Assembly: GCA_002083555.1 (NCBI GenBank) | Contig: MSXN01000014.1 | Coordinates: 60,397-124,396, forward strand | Reading direction: 5' to 3' | Length of the DNA stretch: 64,000 bases | DNA from: Nitrospira sp. ST-bin5 | GTDB taxonomy: Bacteria > Nitrospirota > Nitrospiria > Nitrospirales > Nitrospiraceae | In this document: positions 35,516 to 43,380 of the stretch, one piece after another | Layout of the letters: every line of letters begins with the position of its first letter | Numbering within the stretch: position 1 is the stretch's first letter | Position numbers and translations under genes: made by a program | Notes under the pieces: generated by a model | Seen by the model: only the letters and a program-made list of their open reading frames with translations | Told to the model about the DNA's origin: nothing | Databases searched by the model: none

Positions 35516-36163
35516 TCAGCGCACCCAGGGCGGCGTGACCGGGGGCGGAGACCCAGGCTGCTCGAGCAGGCCAGGAGGACTCGGGGACGGTCCCAGAGGC
35601 AGCGGCAGTCCCGGCGTGGATCCCGGGCGCCTGAATCGCACGACGAGCCCGCCCATCACGTCCCATTCACGGAAATTTCTTCTCGCCGACTGCGGATGCT
35701 GATTGTGGCACTCGACGCAGGACCGGACCAGCGCCAGATCCGCCGAAACCGCGGTAAACTGATCCCCGTCCGCAAAACTGAGAAAGCTCTGCTGCCGGTC
35801 CTTCTCCAACTGAATCAGCGCCTTGGTTTCCGCCGGAGTTCTCGGCCGGTTTGCCGGATTGATCGGCGTCAGGCTGATCAGACCGATCTCCACCGACGTC
35901 ACCTGTCCGGCAGCCGCCTTCACGAACTGCGCGGGAAGCGGAATGAAATGCGCGTCCCGCTCCCAGTCCTCGCGCGGCTCGGGGCCCGCTCCGCGCGTAT
36001 GCTCCACGACATGCAGCACATAGGCCGTGCGAAACGCCCTCACCACATCCAGCACATAGCGGGCCGTCTGCTCATAGGTCGGATCAGCCCAGGTGACAGA
36101 AGCCGCCAGGACCATGAAGCAACCGGCCAGGCCCGCGGCGAGACCGAGGTGACACCTTGACAT
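35516..36163 (-). CDS. Exported monoheme DUF3365 (Tll0287-like) protein
   Basis: After a signal peptide (ending SVTWA) the 215-residue protein has YVLDVVRAFRTAYVLHVVEHT, LISLTPINPANRPRTPAETKAL and SCVECHNQHPQSARRN with one CxxCH heme-binding site. That is the DUF3365/Tll0287 heme domain, usually a periplasmic redox or gas-sensing domain. The final 30 residues are Pro/Gly-rich and probably disordered. ATG 36163 has GGGAGGG seven bases upstream, so longer forms are rejected. Confidence 0.84.
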   Translation of the reverse strand: MSRCHLGLAAGLAGCFMVLAASVTWADPTYEQTARYVLDVVRAFRTAYVLHVVEHTRGAGPEPREDWERDAHFIPLPAQFVKAAAGQVTSVEIGLISLTPINPANRPRTPAETKALIQLEKDRQQSFLSFADGDQFTAVSADLALVRSCVECHNQHPQSARRNFREWDVMGGLVVRFRRPGSTPGLPLPLGPSPSPPGLLEQPGSPPPVTPPWVR

Positions 36164-36281
36164 CGCACAACCCTCCCGATTAATTCGACACAGAACAGGA
36201 CCAGCGGCAGACGAACCGGCTGCCGGGGGAACCTCCTCCCAGAACAGCGAGGCGCCCGATCGAACACGACCGGAAGTCACA

Positions 36282-36845
36282 TCATTCCCGATAGGCAAAC
36301 GTAATCATCGGGGTCCAGTGCTCGTTCCCATATCCGTCGATAAAACAGGCCCGCCCTTGCAAGACCTCCCCCTTCTGTCTCACCGGGGGAAGAATCAACC
36401 AATCCGCCCGCCCTTCCGTCAACCCGCGCGACGGGATATCGGTGTGGCCAAACAAATAGCCCTGCGCCTGCCGCACCAGGATATTCCCTTCCACCCGATG
36501 GGACGTGGGGATGAACCAATACCGCGACCCATACACCACCAGAGAGGTTTTAGGCACCAGGACCGGCTCATCGCTGATATTCGTGAAGAAAAACTCCCCG
36601 ACCACCTGCATGCAGGGCGTGCCATCCTTCTGCCCCATCTCCCACCACACGTTGGCCGCCTGCGCCGGCAAGACCACCAGCGTATGCTTCGGCACCTTCC
36701 AATAGACCCGCGCCACGCGCGCGTTGAGCGCATTCAACCATCCACGTACCCCGAGCTGCCAGAGCCGGTAGGCGCCACCCATCACCACAACCAGACAGAC
36801 CACCGCCCCGATGAACGCCAGAAATTGATCCAACCCGTCAAACAT
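36282..36845 (-). CDS. Hypothetical membrane protein, 187 residues
   Basis: One N-terminal membrane span (FLAFIGAVVCLVVVMGGAY, near residues 8-26), then a soluble domain of about 150 residues. Features include VYWKVPKHTLVVLPAQAANVWWEMG, a pattern of alternating strands, and FAYRE at the C-terminus. No family recognised. ATG 36845 is one of several close in-frame starts; AGGA lies about 10 bases upstream. It precedes the heme protein gene by about 120 bases on the same strand. Confidence 0.65.
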   Translation of the reverse strand: MFDGLDQFLAFIGAVVCLVVVMGGAYRLWQLGVRGWLNALNARVARVYWKVPKHTLVVLPAQAANVWWEMGQKDGTPCMQVVGEFFFTNISDEPVLVPKTSLVVYGSRYWFIPTSHRVEGNILVRQAQGYLFGHTDIPSRGLTEGRADWLILPPVRQKGEVLQGRACFIDGYGNEHWTPMITFAYRE

Positions 36846-37041
36846 AACCATGTGTCCTATCGAATACCCCGGCACCCGCGTTCCCCAAGCCCATCACCGG
36901 GCCGCTGGGGAAGTCTCCATACCAATTCTGTCCGTGACCTGGCAACAACTTTTTCGCCCGACGATCACCGCCGCCCGGTCGAGTCTCGCACAAACCGGTG
37001 GCATCCGTCGAACCAGGCCCAGGGCCCTCTCTGCGCCCCCG

Positions 37042-37320
37042 TCAGAGCCGCGGCTCGCCGGACAAGCGGCGCTGCGCCTGCGTGATCGCCTTCAGCAAGG
37101 CAGCCCGTTCCTTGTGCCGTGCCTTCGAGGCCGGCACCGTCGCCACAAACCGCTCCGCTGCGGCCGTCAACATTTGCAGCGTCTCGACCATGTCGCCCTG
37201 CGCGGAAACCTGCGCCTTCGACGCCGCGCGGGCCAGCGCGAGCCTTCGCCGGGGCCCCACATACATCTGCGGCGCAACCGGATTATCCTTTTCCAACTCG
37301 GGTCGTCGAAATACTCCCAT
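37042..37320 (-). CDS. Small basic hypothetical protein
   Basis: A 92-residue Arg/Ala-rich protein starting MGVFRRPELEKDNPVAP, with a helical middle (DMVETLQMLTAAAERFVATV) and a basic end. GGGAGG lies four bases before the ATG. No family recognised, no signal or span. It follows hflX by about 180 bases on the same strand. Confidence 0.6.
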   Translation of the reverse strand: MGVFRRPELEKDNPVAPQMYVGPRRRLALARAASKAQVSAQGDMVETLQMLTAAAERFVATVPASKARHKERAALLKAITQAQRRLSGEPRL

Positions 37321-37498
37321 GACGCCTCCCAATAATCAGACAATGAGAAATAATCCGCTCACTGTACTCGATCCGTGGCAGCAGCGGCAATTGCATCAAG
37401 GCCTGAAGACGGAGGGGAACAGGAGAGGGAGAAGAAACGCCGGGACGTCAGAGGCGAAAGATGCGTGCACCGTCGGGACCGCCGGCGTCATCAGCGAC

Positions 37499-38908
37499 TT
37501 ATCGCGCGAGCTTCTTTTTGATGGCACTCAGATTGTCAGGGGTCGCTCGCACCCGGACCGTGAGGCCCTCGGCATCATAGGCTTCGGAGAGGATCCGCAT
37601 CTTGGCGCGGACCTCCGCCATGACCCCTTGAGCCGTAAAGGGAATCCGTACGTCCTCGTCGACCATGTCACTCTCGAAGTACCCCATGATGCGTTCACGG
37701 AGCGCCTGCAGATCGTCCTTGCTTCTCGTGGACAGAAAAAAGGCGTCCGGATATTCCGCCTTCAGGGCCGCGAGTTCCTCCGGGCTGAGCCGATCCCGCT
37801 TATTCAACACCAGAAGACTGGGAACATCCGTGGCACCGACTTCGGCTAACACCTTTTGTGTGACCTCGAGTTGGGATCGGAAGGAGGGATCTGAGGCATC
37901 GACGACATACAGCAGCAGCGAGGCGCTCGCCGCTTCATCCAACGTCGACTTGAACGACGCCACCAGGTCATGCGGGAGCTTTTTGATGAATCCCACCGTA
38001 TCGGACATGAGCACCTTGGGACGCGTGTCAGGATAGAGAGGCCGAATCGTCGTATCGAGCGTGGCGAACAGCTTGTCGGCCACGAGCACCTCAATGCCCG
38101 TCATCGCCCGCATCAGCGAGGATTTCCCGGCATTGGTGTACCCGACGAGCGCGACCGTCAGTTCGTGTTCCCGTCGCGCGCGGCGCGTCTGATGCTCGTC
38201 CCCGATCGCCGCCAATTCCTCCCGGAGTTCCTTCATGCGATCGCGGATTCGGCGCTTATCGAGTTCCAGACTCGTCTCTCCGGCCCCCTTGCCGCCGACG
38301 CCCCCACCCTGCCGCTCGCTGCCGCCGCCGGTTTCCCGCAAGCGCGGCGCCAGATAATTGAGCCGCGCGATCTCTACCTGAAGCCGGGCCGCCCTGGTCC
38401 GCGCGTGCCGGCTGAAAATCTCAATGATGACCCCGGTACGGTCGAGCACCGGCACGCCGGCGGCTCGTTCCAGGTTTTTCAATTGGGACGGCGACAGATC
38501 GCAGTCCACGATGACGATCTGCGCCTGTTCGCGAGGGCCTGGGGCAATCTCGCCCGTATCAACCGATTCGTCGCCTTCCGATTCGTCGTCTGATTCCTCT
38601 ATGGCGTCCGTGTCCGCCCCTTCGAACTTCGACGCCGCTTTGTGCTTCGGCCGCTCAAAGGCCGATTCGATTTTTCCGGAACCGCCGGTCCACTGCGCCA
38701 GTTCGGCAAGTTTGCCCTGCCCCAGGACCGCCGCATATTTATCCGAACTCCGTTTTTGCGTCACCTGGCCCACGACGTTGTACCCGAGAGTCTTCACCAG
38801 ACGGGTCAGCTCTTGCAGTGAACTCTCCAGCTCCTCCGCGGTCACCCGAGGGGTGCGGATCGCCACAAGCACGGCATTCGCGGCATTTGATTGTGCAGAC
38901 TTCGACAT
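37499..38908 (-). CDS. hflX: GTPase HflX
   Basis: HflX is a ribosome-associated GTPase that splits stalled or heat-damaged ribosomes. The 469-residue protein has the N-terminal HflX domain (LGYNVVGQVTQKRSSDKY; GKLAEL), the G1 loop in VALVGYTNAGKSSLMRAMTG, and KVLMSDTVGFIKKLPHDLV, and NKRDRL. Residues about 75-126 form a long acidic, low-complexity insert (EESDDESEGDESVD), absent in E. coli HflX. The start at 38908 has AAGGAAAA upstream; the ORF continues farther without good sites. Confidence 0.92.
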   Translation of the reverse strand: MSKSAQSNAANAVLVAIRTPRVTAEELESSLQELTRLVKTLGYNVVGQVTQKRSSDKYAAVLGQGKLAELAQWTGGSGKIESAFERPKHKAASKFEGADTDAIEESDDESEGDESVDTGEIAPGPREQAQIVIVDCDLSPSQLKNLERAAGVPVLDRTGVIIEIFSRHARTRAARLQVEIARLNYLAPRLRETGGGSERQGGGVGGKGAGETSLELDKRRIRDRMKELREELAAIGDEHQTRRARREHELTVALVGYTNAGKSSLMRAMTGIEVLVADKLFATLDTTIRPLYPDTRPKVLMSDTVGFIKKLPHDLVASFKSTLDEAASASLLLYVVDASDPSFRSQLEVTQKVLAEVGATDVPSLLVLNKRDRLSPEELAALKAEYPDAFFLSTRSKDDLQALRERIMGYFESDMVDEDVRIPFTAQGVMAEVRAKMRILSEAYDAEGLTVRVRATPDNLSAIKKKLAR

Positions 38909-38985
38909 TGAGGGATTTTCCTTGGATACAAGTGGGTGAGGAGTGTTCATTTTAGCAGGGACGTTCGTGTGAAGGCGAGCACGCA

Positions 38986-39062
38986 CCGCTCAGCACGATG
39001 CTTTGCCATCGGCAGTGCGGCGGGGAGTGATACTCAGAGGCGAGTGATGCCATGACGCCTCC
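38986..39062. repeat. Island repeat copy 1 (block b+c)
   Basis: GCTCAGCAC followed by CTTTGCCATCGGCAGTG and ACTCAGAGGCG, matching the other copies in the 39-54.6 kb region. It sits between hflX and the HNH gene and marks the left end of the island. Confidence 0.6.
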
Positions 39063-39090
39063 CGCCCCTGTCTTCTTCGAATGGCCCACC

Positions 39091-40002
39091 CTATTCCCGA
39101 TGGAACATTCTCCGCAGCCGTGCAATATCGCCTTCTTCTCCGCCCAGACGGTGCAGCATCCGGTGGCAGTTCGCGCAGACCGTGACAAGGTCCTGGCTGG
39201 ACGACACCACACTCTCCGCCAGCTGTGCCAGCGGGAGCACATGATGCGCTTCCGCAAAGCCGCTCCCGATCTCCCCATACACTTCTCTGAACGACATTTC
39301 ACAGACCTGGCATCTGAACTGATCCCGCCGGAGACAGTGCTCAACCGAGAGACGATCCTGTTCACGGGCCAGATGCTGGCGCACGGCATGACGGTTGACC
39401 ACTCGCACGTAGTCCTGCTCGCGATCATGCTCGCGTGGCGGCGCGTCGGGCTGCCGGCTCTTGATGACGCTCTCAAAAAACCCCGTGGCCTGGCCCACCA
39501 GGATCCGGATGGTCTCCGGGTCCTCTGGAAGAGCCGACCCATACTGCCCATAATAGGAATAATCGCCCTCGCTCTCGTGGAACTCTTCATAGATGGGCCG
39601 GTCATATTCGCTGGCGCCTAACGGTTTCTTCAGCACATAGTCCGATCGTGAGCCGGTGGCGAGCCGCATGTCCTTGTCGTTCAATTGCCGCACAGACCGA
39701 AGCGACTCCGGCAAGACGGCGATTCTCCTCCGCAGCTTGTCCGCCTGCGCCGCATAGAACCCGTACCACAGTCTCCGCTGACCTTCCCGAGCCCATTCGC
39801 AGTACCAGATTTCCAATCTCGGCTCCCCCAACCCCAACGATCCCAGCTCCACACGCCACCCGTTGGTGTGAGACTCTTTCAACGGCAGCTTGGTGCGCAG
39901 CCGGATCAATCGGCCAAGACGTCCCGACAGCTCCCGATGCAGCTCGTCCGCCACCAACTTCAGGCGCTTCATACCCTCCACATCCCGCACCGCATCTCCC
40001 AT
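39091..40002 (-). CDS. HNH endonuclease domain protein
   Basis: The 303-residue protein ends in an HNH domain: RDQFRCQVCEMSF (first zinc Cys pair), AEAHHVLPLAQL (catalytic His) and VTVCANCHRMLHR (second Cys pair and His). It resembles the McrA/5-methylcytosine-type HNH group. The N-terminal 230 residues match no family I recognise and may be a DNA-recognition domain. ATG 40002 has GAAGGAG at eight bases. It is the first member of the island and may be a restriction or defence enzyme (inference). Confidence 0.85.
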   Translation of the reverse strand: MGDAVRDVEGMKRLKLVADELHRELSGRLGRLIRLRTKLPLKESHTNGWRVELGSLGLGEPRLEIWYCEWAREGQRRLWYGFYAAQADKLRRRIAVLPESLRSVRQLNDKDMRLATGSRSDYVLKKPLGASEYDRPIYEEFHESEGDYSYYGQYGSALPEDPETIRILVGQATGFFESVIKSRQPDAPPREHDREQDYVRVVNRHAVRQHLAREQDRLSVEHCLRRDQFRCQVCEMSFREVYGEIGSGFAEAHHVLPLAQLAESVVSSSQDLVTVCANCHRMLHRLGGEEGDIARLRRMFHRE

Positions 40003-40290
40003 TAGAACGCTCCTTCAACACACCATGTAACGATGGACCATCAACCGAACCGGGCCATTCCTACTTCGCTGAGCCACCGCAGTGGCCATCCTGGCGAGAC
40101 CCGCCAGAACCAGTCCAGCGCACTCTACCCTATTTTCAAGGGGTTGTGGCCCTCACTCTCACCGTTGCCCCCCGGTTACAGAATATTTACCCTCCTGCTA
40201 CGTGCCTGTAACATCCCGCTGCCACACTCATCCTGACGGCTTGTTCTTCAGACCTATCACGCACGTAGCCCGAAGGAGGAGATGGACACC

Positions 40291-40374
40291 ATGACAATCA
40301 AAGCCTGCGTCAAATCGCTCGGACTCTTTGCCTGGGCCATCGTGGTCGCGGTGCTGGAGCGGTGGCCCCGTTAG
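40291..40374 (+). CDS. Putative 27-residue hydrophobic peptide
   Basis: A very strong Shine-Dalgarno (AAGGAGGAG, 40273-40281) lies nine bases before ATG 40291. The frame gives MTIKACVKSLGLFAWAIVVA plus VLERWPR, a single membrane-spanning helix with a basic start. An upstream ATG (40282) sits too close to the Shine-Dalgarno. No family match. It might be a small membrane toxin, regulator or an accident. Confidence 0.35.
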   Translation: MTIKACVKSLGLFAWAIVVAVLERWPR

Positions 40375-40440
40375 GCGGAGTGTGAGGCGCGGATAGAGCG
40401 CAGGAGAACATATTCCCGGCCCCTGTGTTTGATTCTCCGG

Positions 40441-40536
40441 ACTCAGCACTCAACGCTCAGTACTCTGCTTCGCCATCGACGGCGTGGTGGGGACGGAACG
40501 TCAGATCGGGTGAAGAGTGAAACGGCGTGACTGACG
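40441..40536. repeat. Island repeat copy 2 (block b+c)
   Basis: Has CACTCAACGCTCAG, then CTTCGCCATCGACGGCGTGG, TGGGGACGGAACGTCAGA, and ends GGCGTGACTGACG. It separates the HNH module from the DUF4926 pair. Confidence 0.75.
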
Positions 40537-40628
40537 ACGAAAGGCGAAAAGGCGGTCGAGGCTGGGACTCACGGGAAGAAAAGTCTCCAGCCCGTTACGT
40601 CTTTGACCGGATTATTCCCTCAGGTCTG

Positions 40629-40838
40629 TCATGCAGGCTGATAGTGCAGAACAAGGAGTTGGCTGGATTTCAGCGGGCACAAGGCATAGGCCCTGCCATC
40701 ATTGTCCACAAACTCGACTTCGAACACACCTGGGCCAAGCGATTCCACCACCGTGCCCACTTGCCCGCGCAGCAGGCCCCGATCAGACACATCTTCCGTC
40801 AGCGCCACCACATCAAGCACATGAATGTCTTGGGTCAT
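40629..40838 (-). CDS. DUF4926 family protein, 69 residues
   Basis: The sequence MTQDIHVLDVVALTEDVSD with GLLRGQVGTVVESLGPGVFEV is typical of DUF4926, a short beta-rich family often found as the second gene of a pair beside a short helical partner and toxin-like clusters. No catalytic residues are known to me. ATG 40838 is the conserved start; longer frames overlap the partner. Its partner is the 88-residue gene just upstream on the minus strand. Confidence 0.75.
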   Translation of the reverse strand: MTQDIHVLDVVALTEDVSDRGLLRGQVGTVVESLGPGVFEVEFVDNDGRAYALCPLKSSQLLVLHYQPA

Positions 40839-40893
40839 GATGCAGACCATGAAAAGAGAACCACATGTCGAACTATAAAACGGTGATCGATCC

Positions 40894-41160
40894 TTAAGTC
40901 GCCAGAATCTGCACGTGCGCGGCATATCCTAATTGCTTCAGCAGCTGCTGGCAGTCGTCCCAGGTCAACCCGAAGGTACGGACGTCGGCCACTCCAAGAC
41001 GCGCCACCACATCGCGGATGGCGGTGAGATGCTGCGGATCAAGTTCTCCATCCATTATGGCAGCTTCAGCCCAGTCACCCAGACCAGCGAGCGAGAGCTC
41101 ATGCTGAAGATAGGCGGCCAGTTTGTCAGCAACGACTTGGCGGGTAATCCGTTGGCTCAT
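40894..41160 (-). CDS. 88-residue partner of DUF4926 protein
   Basis: A helical, acidic protein: LAAYLQHELSLAGLGDWAEAA, then LTAIRDVVARLGVADVRTFGLTWDDCQQLLKQLGY. It is 55 bases upstream of the DUF4926 gene. I have no assigned family name, but this type of 85-90 residue protein recurs beside DUF4926 in environmental bacteria (recollection). A toxin-antitoxin-like pair is possible but not proven; neither member shows toxin motifs. Confidence 0.65.
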   Translation of the reverse strand: MSQRITRQVVADKLAAYLQHELSLAGLGDWAEAAIMDGELDPQHLTAIRDVVARLGVADVRTFGLTWDDCQQLLKQLGYAAHVQILAT

Positions 41161-41191
41161 GATATTGCCATTCCTTGCACCTCTGAAAAAA

Positions 41192-41376
41192 TCAGGGTTT
41201 CGGCACTTCTAAATCTTTACAGATCTTCTGTGCGAGGAAATCGTTGATCTCTCGATGGCGGGAACGGTCGAGGTCTTCCCGGCAACACGATTCACATACA
41301 CGCTGTGACTGCCGCCTTCACGGAGAAACTCGATACCGTAGCGTTCGAGATGGCGGATCAAATCGACCCGTTTCAT
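41192..41376 (-). pseudogene. hicA: hicA toxin gene with a frameshift
   Basis: ATG 41376 overlaps the hicB stop by four bases (ATGA). The frame begins MKRVDLIRHLERYGIEFLRE and holds the HicA catalytic His in GGSHSVYVNR. It then drifts off after GKTSTVP. Reading resumes in another frame as RHREINDFLAQKICKDLEVP, exactly the C-terminal HicA helix, with a stop at 41192. One missing base near position 41256 explains the change. In the literal frame the protein ends 11 residues past the break, so it should be inactive unless it is a sequencing error. Confidence 0.82.
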
Positions 41377-41594
41377 GAAATAGAGGCGAGAGGCTCCCGG
41401 ATCACAATCTTGTTCCGGAGAGACTCCTCCGCGAGCGCACGGTTGGATTCTAGTACGAGTTGGACGGCTTCCTGAAGATTGGATCGAGCTTCATCAAGCG
41501 TATCACCCTGCGTGTTCGCACCGGGCAACCCCTCCACAAACGCAATATACCCTTCAGGCACCTGCTGAAACACCGCCGTAAGTTGTTCTTTCAT
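41373..41594 (-). CDS. hicB: HicB-like antitoxin
   Basis: The 73-residue protein is a HicB-type RNase H-like fold: MKEQLTAVFQQVPEGYIAFV, EGLPGANTQGDTLDEARSNLQEAV. Antitoxin that normally binds HicA and represses the operon. AAGGAG lies eight bases before the ATG. Its stop overlaps hicA, which is frameshifted here, so it is an orphan antitoxin in practice. Confidence 0.87.
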   Translation of the reverse strand: MKEQLTAVFQQVPEGYIAFVEGLPGANTQGDTLDEARSNLQEAVQLVLESNRALAEESLRNKIVIREPLASIS

Positions 41595-41687
41595 ATGAGC
41601 GATCTCCTTACAACGGCGAGTATATCAGACCATGCCATGAAAGCCCACAATCCCTAACACGAGCAGATGCTCTTTCAATCTTCAAGC

Positions 41688-41996
41688 CCCCTCCCCGCCT
41701 GACAAAGCGCGCAGGCAGCACTGGTGAGGACAATGAGGAGCCAGCGGAGGATCCGCACGGCACTCAGTACTCGGGACCCAGTACTCAGCTCTCCGGCTCA
41801 GCTCTCCAGCTCCACGTCATGAGACCTGGTCACGTCCCCTGCTCCCAACTCCTGAAGTCCTTGAGTTCTTCAGCAATGCTTTTCAACACCCAGGCAATCA
41901 CCGCCGCATCATCCACATAGCCGACCACAGGCACGAACCATCGGCGGCGCGCTGGGGACAGAAACTCAGAGGCGTGAGACGGCGTGACAGGCACAT
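41688..41996. repeat. Island repeat copy 3 with YkvA 3' fragment
   Basis: Block a: CTCCCCGCC and AAAGCGCGCAGGCAG (about 41688-41748). Block b: ACTCAGTACTC repeats (to about 41810). Then 41826-41939 matches the 3' end of the ykvA-like gene at 45741 and still encodes VVGYVDDAAVIAWVLKSIAE on the minus strand. Block c resumes at ACCATCGGCGGCGC and ends GGCGTGACAG. It lies between two HicAB modules. Confidence 0.8.
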
Positions 41997-42002
41997 TCGG
42001 TG

Positions 42003-42245
42003 TTAACCAAACAGCTGTTCAAGTAGCTGCTCACGGGTGATATCGAAATGTGCAGCCACATCGGCGAGAATGGCCGAGAGGGTCCCGATGCGAAGCGGAG
42101 CATGTTGGGGAATCGTGAGATGGTGCTCACCATGCTCATAGGTCGTCAGTCGGAGATGACTGCCGGCTTGACGGGTGATGGAATAACCGAGCTTGCGAAG
42201 GGCCTGAGCGAGATCGCTTCCGGACAGATCGCGGGGAAGCCTCAT
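42003..42245 (-). CDS. HicA-like mRNA interferase toxin
   Basis: 80 residues. MRLPRDLSGSDLAQALRKLG is the HicA N-terminal helix and QAGSHLRLTTY carries the catalytic His (GSH). LGTLSAILADVAAHF-like helix at the end. HicA cleaves mRNA. It overlaps the upstream hicB-like gene by four bases (ATGA), the usual order reversed by some HicBA modules. All motifs are intact, so this is a live pair by sequence. Confidence 0.88.
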   Translation of the reverse strand: MRLPRDLSGSDLAQALRKLGYSITRQAGSHLRLTTYEHGEHHLTIPQHAPLRIGTLSAILADVAAHFDITREQLLEQLFG

Positions 42246-42448
42246 ACGGCGATAACTTCCTCGCGGACATGGTGCAGGCGGACGATCTTCGGCGCTTGCC
42301 CCTCCTCAAAGTGGCAGCGAACCGCTTCACGGACTTTCCCCGGCAATTCAGCCAGGGTATCTGCTTCTGTGAAGATCGACTCCCCGAGTGCGCGTGCAAT
42401 GTACCCGCCCTCAGGTGCCTCTTCCACGACAAAAATCAATTCACTCAT
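42242..42448 (-). CDS. HicB-like antitoxin of the second pair
   Basis: 68 residues: MSELIFVVEEAPEGGYIARA, then LGESIFTEADTLAELPGKVREAV. This is the short HicB-like type often annotated as a type II antitoxin. ATG 42448 has GAGAG at six bases; ATG 42454 upstream is an alternative. Its stop overlaps the hicA start. Confidence 0.8.
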   Translation of the reverse strand: MSELIFVVEEAPEGGYIARALGESIFTEADTLAELPGKVREAVRCHFEEGQAPKIVRLHHVREEVIAV

Positions 42449-42562
42449 GGCCATCTCTCATCAAGGAGTGTGATGGACACATGGTAGTCCCGCCCACACC
42501 CAATGTCCAGCCTGCAGCGGCTTAGCGCAGGAGTGCGGCGAGTGTTTCTTTACCCTTTCTCC

Positions 42563-42650
42563 ACACTCAGGGCCTAAGACTCAACGCTCAGCACTGTACT
42601 TCGCCATCGGTACGTAATGGGGACGGAAGGCCAGAGACGGACGAGACCTT
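42563..42650. repeat. Island repeat copy 4 (block b+c)
   Basis: GACTCAACGCTCAGCACTG, TTCGCCATCGGTACG, TGGGGACGGAAGGCCAGAGA and CGAGAC. No YkvA fragment lies in this copy. It is followed by the palindromic operator of the XRE gene. Confidence 0.75.
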
Positions 42651-42653
42651 GAG

Positions 42654-42669
42654 ATGAGATATATCTCAT
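42654..42669. promoter_or_regulatory. Perfect 16-bp palindrome, probable XRE operator
   Basis: ATGAGATATATCTCAT reads the same on both strands. A promoter-like AT-rich stretch (TATGGTATAG) follows at 42669-42678, about 70 bases before the XRE gene. HTH antitoxins of this family typically bind such palindromes and repress themselves. Confidence 0.6.
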
Positions 42670-42740
42670 ATGGTATAGAAAACGCAGCGCATCGCGGTGC
42701 TGATCATGGACGTGACCGCACACGAGTATCGGAGGTAATG

Positions 42741-43007
42741 ATGAAAACCAAAGACGTTCGTCCGGCAAAAGCGCGGGTGGTGGTCTCGGTAGGAGAATCT
42801 GTTCGGATTGTCCGTGAACTACAAGGACTCACGCAGAGCGAGCTAGCTCGAAGGACCAAGATTCCACAGTCCACGATCTCGGCCATTGAAAACGACACCA
42901 TCAATCTTGGCGTCGAACGGGCCAAGACTCTGGCGCGGGTCCTCCAGTGCCATCCAGCCGTCCTGGTCTTTCCCGGCTGGGACATGGCCAAGCAGTCCGC
43001 AGCCTAG
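42741..43007 (+). CDS. XRE-family HTH protein, antitoxin-like, without partner
   Basis: 88 residues with an XRE helix-turn-helix: LQGLTQSELARRTKIPQSTI, then SAIENDTINLGVERAKTLARVL. The short N-terminal arm and single HTH suit HigA-type antitoxins. No HigB/RelE-like toxin gene is present on either side in its orientation; repeat copy 4 lies upstream. ATG 42741 has GGAGGT five bases before it. Opposite strand to its neighbours. Confidence 0.85.
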   Translation: MKTKDVRPAKARVVVSVGESVRIVRELQGLTQSELARRTKIPQSTISAIENDTINLGVERAKTLARVLQCHPAVLVFPGWDMAKQSAA

Positions 43008-43110
43008 CCCTGATTGGCGGTATTCAGCTTCATCCTCCGCTTCATGAGCGATCTGAAGGAAAAGAGACCGAGAGCGTCCGATTAGGCACCCAGCCCTATC
43101 TTCTCCCCCT

Positions 43111-43380
43111 CTAGCGAAGCGTGCGATACACATCACGCCGGTGGCGCACATAGTGCACCGTAATCTGTTCGGCCTCGCGATCGACTTCGTAGACGATCCG
43201 ATAGTCGCCCACACGCAGACGATACAAACGTTCGGCCCCTTGCAGCTTCGTAGATTGCGGGGGAATCGGATTGGCCGGCAAGCGGTCGATCCGGTCAAGA
43301 AGGCGAGAAACCATCGCACGTGGAATCGACTAAAGCTCTTTCTCGACAGAGGGCTTGAAGCCGAGGCTATACGAGGCCAC
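43111..43380 (-). pseudogene. RelE/ParE toxin gene interrupted by an amber codon
   Basis: Starting from GTG 43380, which overlaps the antitoxin stop, the frame reads MASYSLGFKPSVEKEL, then TAG at 43332-43330, then SIPRAMVSRLLDRIDRLPAN, and RLRVGDYRIVYEVDREAEQ to HRRDVYRTLR. This is the whole RelE/ParE fold with one stop at codon 17. A CAG- or CGG-like codon was probably lost by one base change. Restart at the internal ATG 43314 would lack the first helix, so activity is doubtful. Confidence 0.82.

Larger units (their letters stand above)
40003..40628. other. Intergenic stretch with a small peptide and repeat copy 2
   Basis: Apart from the short frame at 40291-40374 and the repeat at 40441-40536 I see nothing that codes. 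The plus strand has an isolated Shine-Dalgarno at 40274. Confidence 0.5.
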
